NCBI RefSeq assembly: GCF_024806495.1
Contig: NZ_JANUFF010000012.1
Span: 1 to 64,000 of the forward strand
DNA length: 64,000 nucleotides
Source: Chryseobacterium sp. JUb7
GTDB taxonomy: Bacteria; Bacteroidota; Bacteroidia; Flavobacteriales; Weeksellaceae
Direction: 5' to 3'
The notes beneath the pieces were generated by a model that had not been told where the DNA came from, searched no databases, and worked only from the letters and a program-made list of their open reading frames with translations. Positions 34,882 to 44,670 of this stretch are shown piece by piece. Positions within the stretch are counted from its first letter, which is position 1. Each line of letters opens with the position of its first letter. The position numbers were made by a program, and so were the translations under genes.

Positions 34882-34903
34882 AACCACCGAAATTTCGGTG
34901 GTT
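34882..34903. terminator. Bidirectional terminator
   Basis: A 22-base perfect palindrome AACCACCGAAA/TTTCGGTGGTT between the 6-Cys peptide gene and the convergent lipoprotein gene. Confidence 0.8.
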
Positions 34904-34907
34904 TCTT

Positions 34908-35672
34908 TTATTCTGTTACAATGATTATTTTTTTGTCGGCATTTTTGGGCTTGGCTGCCTCTTTATCAAACATAGCCTTTAGGTCATACTGTATTCTCAC
35001 AGAGTAATCATCAATCTGCTTAAACCAGTCATGTTTTCCTGTGATCGATTTTATCTTATTTTCAAACTTTAAAGTAGTTCCGATATTTTTAAAAAACATC
35101 ATGATCATCCCTTCCAGTTTTCCCATTGATTCATCAGTTCCCAATTCCGGGCTTTTGGAGGCCAGCGCTTCCTGAAGATTTTTAAGATTAAAGTTTTCGG
35201 TATCGATGGTTAATACTTTCCCATTCCAGTTATTGTATACATTCTGATCAATAGGCAGTTTTTCCTGTTTCGTAAAATTATTCAGTGCGGTATAATCCTG
35301 AGCTGTAAAATGGTCCATCTTTAGAGAAAACCCGGCAACTTCTTTTCCCTCTTTATTGGATTTCATAAAGATCTTCTTCATGATCCTGATAGAATCTGGA
35401 TTGGTGGTCTTTAGTCTACCTTCTTCTTTGTCTATGTCGTAAAGACTCGTCCATGTTGTCGGAAGCTTATCCATATCTCCGAATTCTTTTTTATCTTTTA
35501 AAGAATCGGGAGTCATAGCTTTCATTTCTTTCATGAATTCTCTTACATCAATATCCATTACGGTTGTAGAGGCAGCATCTTTGTAATACACAATTTCAGA
35601 ATTGACATTGCATGATTGTAAAGTCAGAATTCCGAATAGGGCAACAATGAATAAAAGGAGTGTTTTTTTCAT
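34908..35672 (-). CDS. Lipoprotein at the end of the cbb3 locus
   Basis: 254 residues with lipoprotein signal (lipobox LQSC near residue 21). The body is acidic and helical, with a repeated Met-Lys pattern early (EFMKEMKAMTPD) and no Cys after the lipid anchor. I do not recognise a family. It is 15 bases downstream of the TauE/SafE-like gene, so it is probably transcribed with the cco genes. A role in oxidase maturation would be speculation. Confidence 0.75.
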   Translation of the reverse strand: MKKTLLLFIVALFGILTLQSCNVNSEIVYYKDAASTTVMDIDVREFMKEMKAMTPDSLKDKKEFGDMDKLPTTWTSLYDIDKEEGRLKTTNPDSIRIMKKIFMKSNKEGKEVAGFSLKMDHFTAQDYTALNNFTKQEKLPIDQNVYNNWNGKVLTIDTENFNLKNLQEALASKSPELGTDESMGKLEGMIMMFFKNIGTTLKFENKIKSITGKHDWFKQIDDYSVRIQYDLKAMFDKEAAKPKNADKKIIIVTE

Positions 35673-35687
35673 GGTTCAGTTTAGTTT

Positions 35688-36455
35688 TTAATGACAGTTT
35701 GTATTCGAATGCTTATGGGTACTATGATCTCCGGGTAGATGACAGTCTCCGTTGTTATCTCTGGAAATCGTCATGGCTTCTGCTCTCGGCGAAATATAAG
35801 GTATTCCCAGTTCCATTCCACGAACGATAAACAGCCCTCCCAGAATGATCATCACCACAGGAATGGCCTTTAATACTTTTATTCTGAAGGTCTGGTTCAT
35901 CAGATTTCCGACCAAAACCACCGCAAACATAAAGGGAAGTGTTCCAAGCCCGAAAAGTCCCATGTATACAGCGCCCTGCCAGATGCCGCCGCTTGCCAGA
36001 CTTGCTGTCAGAGCCATATAGACCATTCCGCAAGGTAGAAATCCGTTAAGAAGCCCTGTTGTAAATCTCGAACGGTAATCTGCTTTCTGAAGCAACCTTC
36101 CTAAGTTTAATTTTACTTTAAATAAAAATTTGGAAAAGAAAGGGATTTTTGAGGCAAAATCTTTTCCGCCAAACGAAAAAACAGCCATAATAATTAATAG
36201 AATTCCCACGGCAATCGTAAGATATCTCTGAAAACCTGCCATCTCAAAACCTTCACCAATGATTCCTAAAACAGCACCGAGTAAAGAATATGTAAATATC
36301 CTCCCGAACTGATAGGTAAGATTCTGAAGATAAAAGTTAGTGGCCTGTTTTTTTGTTAATCCCATCGACAGGGCAATAGGTCCACACATCCCGATACAGT
36401 GGAAACCGGATGCAAAACCTAATCCAATAGCCGATAAAATAAGTGCTATTTCCAT
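35688..36455 (-). CDS. TauE/SafE-like (UreH-type) membrane protein with His-rich tail
   Basis: 255 residues with about six membrane helices. The opening GFASGFHCIGMCGPIALSMG and the later GLLNGFLPCGMVYMAL (a Cys-Gly-Met/Pro-Cys-Gly pattern) match the sulfite-exporter/UreH-like family common at the end of cco operons, where copper delivery to the oxidase is suspected. The last 20 residues are rich in His and Cys (CHLPGDHSTHKH), consistent with metal binding. Overlaps ccoH by 10 bases. Confidence 0.83.
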   Translation of the reverse strand: MEIALILSAIGLGFASGFHCIGMCGPIALSMGLTKKQATNFYLQNLTYQFGRIFTYSLLGAVLGIIGEGFEMAGFQRYLTIAVGILLIIMAVFSFGGKDFASKIPFFSKFLFKVKLNLGRLLQKADYRSRFTTGLLNGFLPCGMVYMALTASLASGGIWQGAVYMGLFGLGTLPFMFAVVLVGNLMNQTFRIKVLKAIPVVMIILGGLFIVRGMELGIPYISPRAEAMTISRDNNGDCHLPGDHSTHKHSNTNCH

Positions 36456-36898
36456 ATCACGTCATAGTCCATTCTATAGTCCTGTTTGTCTTTCGTCCAC
36501 ATCAGTCTTAAGGTATAGTTCCCCAATTTCAATACTTTGGAAGGAATTAAGAATGACTGGCTCGCATCAAGCTGTTCAGATCTTTTAATATCAAGATTCT
36601 GATCATCGGTTCTGTTCAAAACAAATTTTACCGTTGTATTGGAATTGTCATAGCCTTTAGGAAAAGATATTTTAATTCCGTTTGTATCTTGTGTATAAGT
36701 AGGTTTCTCCTGTAGGTCGTCTGCTCTTTTTTTAGCATCAATTACATCCTGATACTGTAATTCTTCTTCGTAATAATTATCGGTTACCATTTCAGAGTTT
36801 TTCTGCCCGTTCGGGAAAAGAAATAACATGGATAATATAAAAACTATGAATGCAAATAATGCAATTACAACACCGTGTCCCCAACTAAAGTTCTTCAT
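36446..36898 (-). CDS. ccoH: CcoH/FixH-like cbb3 oxidase assembly protein
   Basis: 150 residues. One N-terminal membrane helix (about 8-28) is followed by a periplasmic domain ending in YTLRLMWTKDKQDYRMDYDVIW, as in FixH. In other bacteria CcoH stabilises early oxidase assembly. Located between ccoG and the TauE-like gene, which overlaps its 3' end. Confidence 0.88.
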   Translation of the reverse strand: MKNFSWGHGVVIALFAFIVFILSMLFLFPNGQKNSEMVTDNYYEEELQYQDVIDAKKRADDLQEKPTYTQDTNGIKISFPKGYDNSNTTVKFVLNRTDDQNLDIKRSEQLDASQSFLIPSKVLKLGNYTLRLMWTKDKQDYRMDYDVIWK

Positions 36899-36959
36899 TT
36901 TTTGTCTTTAAGATAGTTAATAACCTTCAGCATATTTTTAAAGAAGAAGGTTTTAAAAA

Positions 36960-38414
36960 TTAAAATTGTAATTTAAACGGTCCTTCAAAGTAGGTCTGAT
37001 AAGAATCTATCAGTTTTCCTTTCATATCATACACTCCGATTGTAATATTCTGCTTGGAAAGCTTCATTTCATTCTCCGGGAAGCTGATATTGATGGTTCC
37101 TTTTGAAATCTTGTCTCTTTCTACAGTAATTTTACTTGAAGCACTGTAAATGATCTCTCCATGTACTGGTTCAATAACTTTGATGGTAACGATTTTTTTA
37201 TCGTTTGTTTTGTTTAAGAAAGTGTAATTATAGGTATTGGTAATTTTACCGTCTCTTACGAAGAATGTACTTCCTGCCGGTTTGATGAATTTAGCTTCCA
37301 TTTCGCCACGGTTGTAAAGCAGGAATCCTAAGAATCCTACCAATAAAGCAAGTACAACTGCAAAACCTTTCATTCTTCCCGTAAACTTAAACTGAGTCTC
37401 CTGCTCGATTTCGTTTTCAGAAGCATATCTGATCAATCCTTTCGGAAGACCGACCTTCTCCATTACTTCATCACAGGCGTCAATACAAGCTGTACAGTTA
37501 ACACACTCCAATTGCTGACCATCACGGATGTCAATACCGGTAGGGCAAACGACCACGCACTGATGGCAGTCGATACAATCTCCTTTACCTGCTGCTTTTC
37601 GGTCTTCTCCTTTTCTCCATTTTGATCTGTTTTCTCCTCTCTTGAAGTCGTAGAATACATTGATGGTGTCTTTATCAATCAATACACCCTGTAATCTTCC
37701 GTAAGGACATACTAAGGTACAAACCTGCTCTCTGAACCATGCAAATACAAAATAAAATGCTGCCGTAAAGAGAACCATGATGATAAAATTGGTAGGGTGG
37801 GCAAATGGCCCTTCTGATATAATTCTGAAAATTTCCTTATAACCGACAATATACATCAGCATAAAGTGGGTAATGATCAATGAAATAATGATGTAAACCG
37901 TCCATTTAAGACTTCTTTTCCATATTTTTTCGCTGTTCCATTCCTGTCTGTCCAGCTTCATTTGCCTATTTCGGTCACCTTCAATAATATATTCAATTTT
38001 ACGGAAAATAGATTCCATAAAAATTGTCTGAGGGCATATCCACCCGCAGAAAATTCTTCCGAATGCAATCGTAAAAATGATAATAAAAATTAAAGATGCG
38101 ATGGCTCCTAAAGTAAGGATGAAAAAGTCTTGAGGATAGAAAGGCTGTCCGAAGATGTAAAACTCTCTATCAATAACATTGAATAAAAAGAATGGATTGC
38201 CGTTAATCTTTAAAAACGGCACTATAAAATAAATGGCTAATAAGAGATAGCTTACAATATTTCTATAGTTGGTAAATTTACCTTTGGGTTTTCTTGGGAA
38301 CACCCATCTTCTTTTTCCGGATTGCTCCATTGTCCCGATAGAATCTCTGTAAGTCTCAGGGTCCAGAACCTGTCCCTGTCCGCCGCGTACTTCTATTTCT
38401 TCTATATCTGACAT
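36960..38414 (-). CDS. ccoG: CcoG, cbb3 oxidase accessory ferredoxin-like protein
   Basis: 484 residues. Start at 38414 removes an unlikely 20-residue upstream stretch. Several membrane helices are followed by a motif-rich Cys region: CGWICPQT, CTLVCPYGRLQG, then two 4Fe-4S sets CIDCHQCVVVCP and CVNCTACIDACDE, and a periplasmic C-terminal domain with Ig-like features. CcoG is a cupric reductase in the cbb3 assembly pathway in studied species. Follows ccoP after about 100 bases. Confidence 0.93.
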   Translation of the reverse strand: MSDIEEIEVRGGQGQVLDPETYRDSIGTMEQSGKRRWVFPRKPKGKFTNYRNIVSYLLLAIYFIVPFLKINGNPFFLFNVIDREFYIFGQPFYPQDFFILTLGAIASLIFIIIFTIAFGRIFCGWICPQTIFMESIFRKIEYIIEGDRNRQMKLDRQEWNSEKIWKRSLKWTVYIIISLIITHFMLMYIVGYKEIFRIISEGPFAHPTNFIIMVLFTAAFYFVFAWFREQVCTLVCPYGRLQGVLIDKDTINVFYDFKRGENRSKWRKGEDRKAAGKGDCIDCHQCVVVCPTGIDIRDGQQLECVNCTACIDACDEVMEKVGLPKGLIRYASENEIEQETQFKFTGRMKGFAVVLALLVGFLGFLLYNRGEMEAKFIKPAGSTFFVRDGKITNTYNYTFLNKTNDKKIVTIKVIEPVHGEIIYSASSKITVERDKISKGTINISFPENEMKLSKQNITIGVYDMKGKLIDSYQTYFEGPFKLQF

Positions 38415-38512
38415 CTTGTAAATATTTAAAAAAAGAAAAACATAATTCGTTACTATTTTTTCATTTAATAACAAATTATGTTTTTCATATGTTTCTATTT
38501 TTTCTGTTTAAA

Positions 38513-39394
38513 TTATTCCTTTTCCCAATGAGCTTCTGTTCCCTGAGGAGCAGCTCCACCCTGAGCCGGTGTTACTGGAGGTTGCTCTTGGTTGATATGA
38601 TAAACATAAGCTGCAATCTTTTCAATCTCAGCACCGGAAACTTCTCCGTTTTTACCAAATGCTCTCATCGCTGGGTTAGTAGGAGAACCATTCCAGTCCA
38701 TGTGGAATACGTTTTTGAATAACGTTTTCTCAGGCTGGTTGATCCAGTAGTTATCGGTTAAGTTAGGTCCGATACCACCACTACCGTCTTCTTTGTGACA
38801 AGATGCACAGTTGGTTTTGAATAATTCTTTACCTTCTGCGATATTATCAGCTGAATATTTAGCTGTTTCGATCGTTACAGGAGGCTGAGTTGCTTCATAT
38901 TCTGCAATGCTTGCGATCTGCTCTTTATATTCTTTTTCATATTCGCTCAATGGGTGAGCGAAATCTGTGAAAGAGAATGCTGCTACGTAAACAATACAAA
39001 AAGCAGTCCCAAAATAGAATAAACCTACCCACCATTTCGGTAATTGATTATCCAACTCCATGATTCCGTCGAAACCGTGGTCGATAAGGATATCTTTCTC
39101 TTCAGAAGCAGACTGCTTTTTGAAAGCACTGTCATACATTCTTCTTAAGAAAGGGATTTTCTTTTCTGATAGATACGCTGCTTTTTCTTCTGCAGATAGT
39201 TTTTTGAATTTATTATTCTCAATTAAATCTCCGATAGCACTGTGGATATACGCCAGGATACCAGCGATCACTACAGTCCCCCAGAAATAAGGTGAAGCTA
39301 AGAATGCGTAGCTCTGTACAAACAAATAATAAAAAACTATCAGAAGTCCAATTATTATTAAGATGTTTACAACAACCGGTGTTCTTTGTTTCAT
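38513..39394 (-). CDS. ccoP: cbb3 oxidase subunit III (CcoP), single heme c
   Basis: 293 residues. Two N-terminal membrane helices, an intervening cytoplasmic segment with a basic stretch, a third helix near 120-140, and one c-type heme site CASCH at residues 196-200. Proteobacterial CcoP usually has two heme c sites; here there is only one, which I believe is common in Bacteroidota. A Met ligand is likely in NPAMRAFG. The C-terminus is rich in Pro, Gln and Gly. It passes electrons to the catalytic subunit in the periplasm. Confidence 0.92.
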   Translation of the reverse strand: MKQRTPVVVNILIIIGLLIVFYYLFVQSYAFLASPYFWGTVVIAGILAYIHSAIGDLIENNKFKKLSAEEKAAYLSEKKIPFLRRMYDSAFKKQSASEEKDILIDHGFDGIMELDNQLPKWWVGLFYFGTAFCIVYVAAFSFTDFAHPLSEYEKEYKEQIASIAEYEATQPPVTIETAKYSADNIAEGKELFKTNCASCHKEDGSGGIGPNLTDNYWINQPEKTLFKNVFHMDWNGSPTNPAMRAFGKNGEVSGAEIEKIAAYVYHINQEQPPVTPAQGGAAPQGTEAHWEKE

Positions 39395-39404
39395 AATAAA
39401 TAGT

Positions 39405-39602
39405 TTAATTTTTTAAATTAAAATCGTCTTCATCATCCCCCAGTGGTGCTTCTTCTTCTTCCTTGTAATATTTTTTAGGCCTGCTAAAAACATATATCAC
39501 TAAGGCTACGAAGAACATCATAAAGAAAATCAGAGCCAATGTTTGGTACAAACCTGCATTTTCCGAATTGGATAATATATCTTTAAAGTTCTGGGGTATC
39601 AT
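39405..39602 (-). CDS. ccoQ: CcoQ-like small cbb3 subunit
   Basis: 65 residues. One membrane helix (about 20-42), ending in FSRPKKYYKEEEE, and an acidic tail. This is the normal form and position of CcoQ, between the catalytic subunit and CcoP. Confidence 0.88.
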   Translation of the reverse strand: MIPQNFKDILSNSENAGLYQTLALIFFMMFFVALVIYVFSRPKKYYKEEEEAPLGDDEDDFNLKN

Positions 39603-39619
39603 AATGAACCTTTTAATGT

Positions 39620-41881
39620 TTAGTTATTACTTGCTGTTTTTATTTCCGTTGTCTTAATATCTGTTCCTAATCTTTGTAAGTAAGAGATAAGCGCTACAAC
39701 TTCTTTTTTCTCTAAGTTTACATCAGGTCTCTTAGCATATTCCTGTTTCAGGTCATTCGCTTCAGAGAAGATATCTTTTACAATTTTTTTAGCTTGGTTA
39801 TTAGCCCATGAATCTGCAGAATCAATTTCAGATTTAGTGTAAGGTACATCAAATGTATTCTTCATTAATCTCATTTTATCTACCATCTTAGATCTGTCAA
39901 GATCTGTAGCGATCAACCAAGGGTAACGAGGCATGATAGAACCTGCAGACGTAGATCTTGGGTTGTACATGTGCTTGTAGTGCCAAGAACTTGGGTTTTT
40001 ACCACCTTCTCTGTGTAAATCCGGTCCTGTTCTTTTTGATCCCCAAAGGAATGGTCTGTCATAAACAAATTCTCCTGCTTTAGAGTACTGACCGTTTTTA
40101 CCGTTGAATCTTGTAATCTCATCACGGAAAGGTCTGATCATCTGAGAGTGACAAGCATTACATCCTTCTCTGATATAAATATCTCTACCTTCTAATTCCA
40201 GCGGCGAATAAGGTTTTACTGCCGAAATGGTAGGGACACTTTTCTTAAGCGATAGGGTAGGAATAATCTCTACTGAACTACCGATAGATATTGTTAAGAA
40301 AGATAAGATTCCTAATAATACAGGAGTTCTTTCTAACCAAAGGTGAGTACCTTCTCCTTCTTTTCTGTTTTTAGTAATGTTGGCTAAAGTTGGTGCTTCT
40401 GCAGGAACTTCTTTCTGGAATGATCCTTTTCTTACTGTTGCAATAACGTTGACAACCATTAAGATCGATCCTGAGATATAGAATAATCCTCCTACAAATC
40501 TCATTTTAAAGTAAGGGATGATAGCCGTTACTGTATCTAACCAGTTTTTCCAAACTAAAGTTCCGTCCGGGTTGAACTGCTTCCACATTAATCCTTGCGT
40601 GAAACCTGAAATATACATTGGAACTGCATAGAAAATGATCCCTAAAGTACCCAACCAGAAATGCCAGTTAGCTAATTTTACTGAATATAATTTTGTTCTC
40701 CACAAGATGGGTACCAAATAATAGATAACTCCGAATGCCATGAAACCATTCCATCCTAAAGCTCCTAAGTGTACGTGACCGATAACCCAGTCTGTAAAGT
40801 GACCAATTTTGTTGATGTTTTTAGTTGCCAAAAGCGGACCTTCAAATGTTGCCATACCATAACAGGTAACTGCAACCACGAAGAACTTAAGGATAGGATT
40901 TTCTCTTACCTTGTCCCATGCTCCTCTTAATGTAAGAAGTCCGTTTAACATACCTCCCCAAGATGGTGCAATAAGCATAATAGAGAAACCTGTTCCTACT
41001 GCCTGAGCCCATGCCGGAAGTGCTGTATACTGAAGGTGGTGAGGACCAGCCCAGATATATACGAAAATTAATGACCAGAAGTGAATGATAGACAGTTTAT
41101 ATGAGAAAACCGGTCTGTCTGCAGCTTTTGGTAAGAAATAATACATCAAACCAAGAACCGGAGTCGTCAATACGAATGCAACCGCATTGTGACCATACCA
41201 CCATTGTACGATAGCATCTTTTACCCCTGCATATACTGAATATGATTTCCAACCTGTGAAAGATAATGGAACCTCAAGGTTATTGAAAATGTGAAGCATT
41301 GCTACTGCGATCCAAGTACCAATGTAGAACCAAATCGCTACATAAAGGTGTCTTACTCTTCTTTTCGCAATCGTTAGGAACATATTTGCTCCGAAAATGA
41401 TCCAGGAGAACGCAATCAATATATCGATTGGCCACTCATGTTCAGCGTATTCTTTAGAAGTGTTAATCCCCATAAAGAATGTAATGAACGTAGCAACAAT
41501 CATAATTTGCCAAGTCCAGAAATGTAACCAAGATAATGTATCACTGTACATTCTTGTTTTTAATAATCTTTGTAACGAGTAATAAATACCGGTGTAAACG
41601 ATATTACATACGAACGCAAAGATTACGGTGTTGGTGTGCAACATTCTGATTCTACCAAACCCGAATGCACCATGTGTGTTTATCAAGCCCTGAATGTTTC
41701 CGCTCTTCAAACTTTGAATTGTGGTGTCATCCGTTCCGAATAAAAATTCGGGAAGTTCAGGGTAGAAAAGCATTAATGCTGCCGTAAGCCCGAACGTGAA
41801 TCCTATAAGCCCAAAAACTATGGTCGCATAAAGGAATGCACGAACAATGCTGTTGTCATAACTAAACTTTTGTGTCTCCAT
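39620..41881 (-). CDS. ccoNO: cbb3 oxidase subunit I/II fusion (CcoN-CcoO)
   Basis: 753 residues. The first 500 or so form the heme-copper subunit, with heme ligand region MLHTNTVIF near residue 82, copper-B His in WWYGHNAVAF near 231 and a His pair in IWAGPHHLQYT near 281, and heme ligands in IGHVHLGALGWNG. The C-terminal part is CcoO-like with one heme c site, CNACH near 572, followed by SQMIRPF. The fusion of subunits I and II is known in Bacteroidota. It reduces oxygen with high affinity in the inner membrane. Confidence 0.95.
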   Translation of the reverse strand: METQKFSYDNSIVRAFLYATIVFGLIGFTFGLTAALMLFYPELPEFLFGTDDTTIQSLKSGNIQGLINTHGAFGFGRIRMLHTNTVIFAFVCNIVYTGIYYSLQRLLKTRMYSDTLSWLHFWTWQIMIVATFITFFMGINTSKEYAEHEWPIDILIAFSWIIFGANMFLTIAKRRVRHLYVAIWFYIGTWIAVAMLHIFNNLEVPLSFTGWKSYSVYAGVKDAIVQWWYGHNAVAFVLTTPVLGLMYYFLPKAADRPVFSYKLSIIHFWSLIFVYIWAGPHHLQYTALPAWAQAVGTGFSIMLIAPSWGGMLNGLLTLRGAWDKVRENPILKFFVVAVTCYGMATFEGPLLATKNINKIGHFTDWVIGHVHLGALGWNGFMAFGVIYYLVPILWRTKLYSVKLANWHFWLGTLGIIFYAVPMYISGFTQGLMWKQFNPDGTLVWKNWLDTVTAIIPYFKMRFVGGLFYISGSILMVVNVIATVRKGSFQKEVPAEAPTLANITKNRKEGEGTHLWLERTPVLLGILSFLTISIGSSVEIIPTLSLKKSVPTISAVKPYSPLELEGRDIYIREGCNACHSQMIRPFRDEITRFNGKNGQYSKAGEFVYDRPFLWGSKRTGPDLHREGGKNPSSWHYKHMYNPRSTSAGSIMPRYPWLIATDLDRSKMVDKMRLMKNTFDVPYTKSEIDSADSWANNQAKKIVKDIFSEANDLKQEYAKRPDVNLEKKEVVALISYLQRLGTDIKTTEIKTASNN

Positions 41882-41886
41882 ATCAA

Positions 41887-42111
41887 CTATTCACTTTTTT
41901 CTTCAATTTTATTATTTTCTCCTATTTCTTTTTCTTTTTTATCGTTGCCAACTTCTTCTTTTTCCTTGATTTCATCGGAATCAAAAAGAATTCGTACAGC
42001 CGGAGATTCATCATCTTCAAACTGTCCTTTTTTGGCATAGACTATAAATACGACCAAGAAAATCGCAGCTAAAGAAACACTGCAGAGGATCATTAAATAT
42101 AGAATATCCAT
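41887..42111 (-). CDS. ccoS: CcoS, cbb3 oxidase assembly protein
   Basis: 74 residues. One membrane helix, followed by FVIYAKKGQFEDDESPAVRIL-like sequence (here KGQFEDDESPA), the CcoS signature, and a very acidic and Lys-rich tail of about 25 residues. CcoS is needed for cofactor insertion in the oxidase. Five bases upstream of the catalytic gene. Confidence 0.88.
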   Translation of the reverse strand: MDILYLMILCSVSLAAIFLVVFIVYAKKGQFEDDESPAVRILFDSDEIKEKEEVGNDKKEKEIGENNKIEEKSE

Positions 42112-42220
42112 TTGACAACAAAATTAACCTATTTTCGGGGTTCAAATTTAGTGAAAAATAATGACATTCATCACGAAATACGGTTTTCAGCTAATTTAAA
42201 ATCAGTCTAAATAAGGGCTT

Positions 42221-44605
42221 TTAAGCTTGTTTTTTGAAATATTTTCTCCCTAGGATCCATGTCGAAAATGTAGTGAATGAAACTACCGTAATGGAGCTTG
42301 CAGGCATGATTAAAGCAGCGAAAAGAGGATGCATATGCCCTGTAACTGCGTAACTTAATCCGACAATATTATAAAGAAAACTTATTATAAATGTCATTTT
42401 CACAATTGTGATGGAGCCTTTGCAGACGTTTAGGTAGTTATCTAAAGTAACTACTTTTTCACCATTCATGATCACGTCAGAAGATGGGGTAAAACTGTTG
42501 CTGTCATCTGCGATTGCGATTCCTACATTGCTCTGTTTCAGTGCTCCTGCATCATTCAGGCCATCTCCAAGCATGGCAACTTTCATATTCTGATTCTGAA
42601 GATTTTGAATGTAATTCAGCTTGTCTTCCGGATTTTGATTAAAAGCCATTGCTTTATAATTAGGAATCAACTGTTTCAACTGATCTTCTTCAGATGAATT
42701 GTCTCCACTAAGGATGTAGATTTTATAATGCGTAAGTTTTTTAAACAAATCTTTAAGGTTCTGGCGGTATTCGTTTTTAAAGATAAATTTACCTAAAAAT
42801 TTTCCGTTTTTACTTACAAAAACAGCTGTTTCAAGATTTTTGGACTCTTGGTTATTGTATTTTGCAGAACCTATTTTATAGGAATTTCCTCTAATATTGG
42901 CTTCATATCCTTTACCGGAAATTTCCTGAAAGTTTTCAACAGGGAAATATTGGTCCTTCTCCTCAATAAATTCATAGAGGGACTTTGAAAGAGGGTGATT
43001 TGAGTTCTTTAATAAGGTTTTAATATTCAGTAAATCAAATTCCTTGATCTCGGAACCTTCATATTTAATATTGGATTTTTTTCTGTGGGTAATCGTTCCT
43101 GTTTTGTCAAAAACAATAGTGTCTAACTTTGCAATTTTCTCAATCGTTAAAGTATCTTTTACGTAAAACTTATTTCGGCCTAAAATCCTCATAATGTGTC
43201 CGAAAGTGAACGGTGCTGACAGTGCGAGAGCACAAGGACATGCAATAATTAAAATAGCGGAAATCACCTGAAACATTTTCTCTAGATCTACCGTTGCCCA
43301 GTAAATTCCTGAAATTAGGGCTATGCCTAAAATGATGAATGTGAAGTATTTACTGATGTTATTGGTTAAGGTGTCAAGTCCGGTTTCATGTTTCTTGAAA
43401 GCTTCTTTGTTCCAAAGCTGAGTCAGATAACTTTGATCGACGTCTTTTATAACTTCCAGCTCTAAAGAAGAGCCCACTTGTTTTCCTCCTGCAAAGATTT
43501 TATCTCCGGGCTGCTTGCTGATGCTTTCACTTTCTCCGGTGATAAAGCTGTTGTCGATATTTCCTTCTCCGTTAATTAAAATAGCGTCCACAGGAATGAT
43601 TTCCTGGTTTCTCACCAGAATTCTGTCGCCAACCTTAACTTCAGACAGTAAAATATTGTTTTGTTTTCCTTCAAAATCAACTTTTGTTACCGCAATCGGA
43701 TAGAATGATTTGTAATCTCTATCATATGAAAGCGCATTGTAGGTTCTTTTCTGGAAGATTTTCCCCAATAGCATAAAGAATAAAAGTCCGCAAAGAGTAT
43801 CAAAATATCCCGGACCGTAATCTGTTACAATCTCATAAACACTTCGCCCAAAAAGAACAATGATTCCCAAAACAATCGGAACATCGATGTTAACAATCTT
43901 ATTTTTCAATCCATACCATGCGGATTTGTAATAATCTGAGGCCGAGTAAAAAACAACAGGAATAGCCAGAAGGCACATCAAAGTTCTGAAAAGACCTTTA
44001 TAGTGATCCATCCAGTAGTCTTCACCTCCTACATATTCAGGAAAAGCTAAGAACATCCCATTTCCGAAGGCAAAAGCTGCAATTGCAAATTTTACCAATA
44101 AAGATTTATCAAGATGATCTACGTTTTTATCGGCAGTTTCAAGGCTGATGACAGGCTTGTATCCCAAATTGGTTAAAAAATTAGCTAATTCGCTTAATTT
44201 TAAATCGTTATGGTTGAATGAAATCTGTAAGGTCTTTCTTGTGAAGTTGACCTGAGAATATTTAATGTCCTTATTTAAAGTATGAAGGCTTTCTAATAAC
44301 CATATACAGGAAGAACAGTGAATCACAGGGATTTTAAAAGTAACCAGGCTGGTATTCCCTTCCGAGAAATCGGTCACTTTTTCAAAAATTTCAGGAGTAT
44401 CCAGATAATCGAACTGAGTAGAATTTTCATCGCTCGGACGAATTCCTGCCCTTTTATTTAATTCGTAAAAATTACTAAGATTATTGGTATTTAGAATCTC
44501 GTAAACCGATTTGCAACCGTTGCAACAGAAAGTCTTTTCATCAAACAAAATTCTTTCTTTTTCGATACCTTGACCACAATGAAAACAGTTCTCGCTCACC
44601 TCCAT
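42221..44605 (-). CDS. ccoI: CcoI/FixI-type copper P-type ATPase
   Basis: 794 residues. N-terminal YHS-like metal region with FHCGQG and FCCNGCKSVYE, an HMA-like domain with HCSSCIWLLE, eight membrane helices, the CPC metal site near residue 457, phosphorylation motif DKTGT near 500, and GDGLNDAGAL. CcoI exports copper to the periplasm for oxidase assembly. ATG at 44605, facing a divergent Crp-type regulator. A minus-strand TAATTTTG box (44620-44627) fits the -7 consensus and would make the leader very short. Confidence 0.93.
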   Translation of the reverse strand: MEVSENCFHCGQGIEKERILFDEKTFCCNGCKSVYEILNTNNLSNFYELNKRAGIRPSDENSTQFDYLDTPEIFEKVTDFSEGNTSLVTFKIPVIHCSSCIWLLESLHTLNKDIKYSQVNFTRKTLQISFNHNDLKLSELANFLTNLGYKPVISLETADKNVDHLDKSLLVKFAIAAFAFGNGMFLAFPEYVGGEDYWMDHYKGLFRTLMCLLAIPVVFYSASDYYKSAWYGLKNKIVNIDVPIVLGIIVLFGRSVYEIVTDYGPGYFDTLCGLLFFMLLGKIFQKRTYNALSYDRDYKSFYPIAVTKVDFEGKQNNILLSEVKVGDRILVRNQEIIPVDAILINGEGNIDNSFITGESESISKQPGDKIFAGGKQVGSSLELEVIKDVDQSYLTQLWNKEAFKKHETGLDTLTNNISKYFTFIILGIALISGIYWATVDLEKMFQVISAILIIACPCALALSAPFTFGHIMRILGRNKFYVKDTLTIEKIAKLDTIVFDKTGTITHRKKSNIKYEGSEIKEFDLLNIKTLLKNSNHPLSKSLYEFIEEKDQYFPVENFQEISGKGYEANIRGNSYKIGSAKYNNQESKNLETAVFVSKNGKFLGKFIFKNEYRQNLKDLFKKLTHYKIYILSGDNSSEEDQLKQLIPNYKAMAFNQNPEDKLNYIQNLQNQNMKVAMLGDGLNDAGALKQSNVGIAIADDSNSFTPSSDVIMNGEKVVTLDNYLNVCKGSITIVKMTFIISFLYNIVGLSYAVTGHMHPLFAALIMPASSITVVSFTTFSTWILGRKYFKKQA

Positions 44606-44638
44606 AAATTATTGAACTACAAAATTATAACAATTTTT

Positions 44639-44670
44639 TTTGTTTATCGAGTTAAAAAGTTCTATTTTTG
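44639..44670 (+). promoter_or_regulatory. Promoter of the Crp-type regulator
   Basis: TTTG at 44639-44642, a 20-base spacer, and TATTTTTG at 44663-44670: a full match to the Bacteroidota promoter pattern. The start site should fall near 44676, so translation from ATG 44677 would be leaderless. This favours the next in-frame ATG at 44689. Confidence 0.8.
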
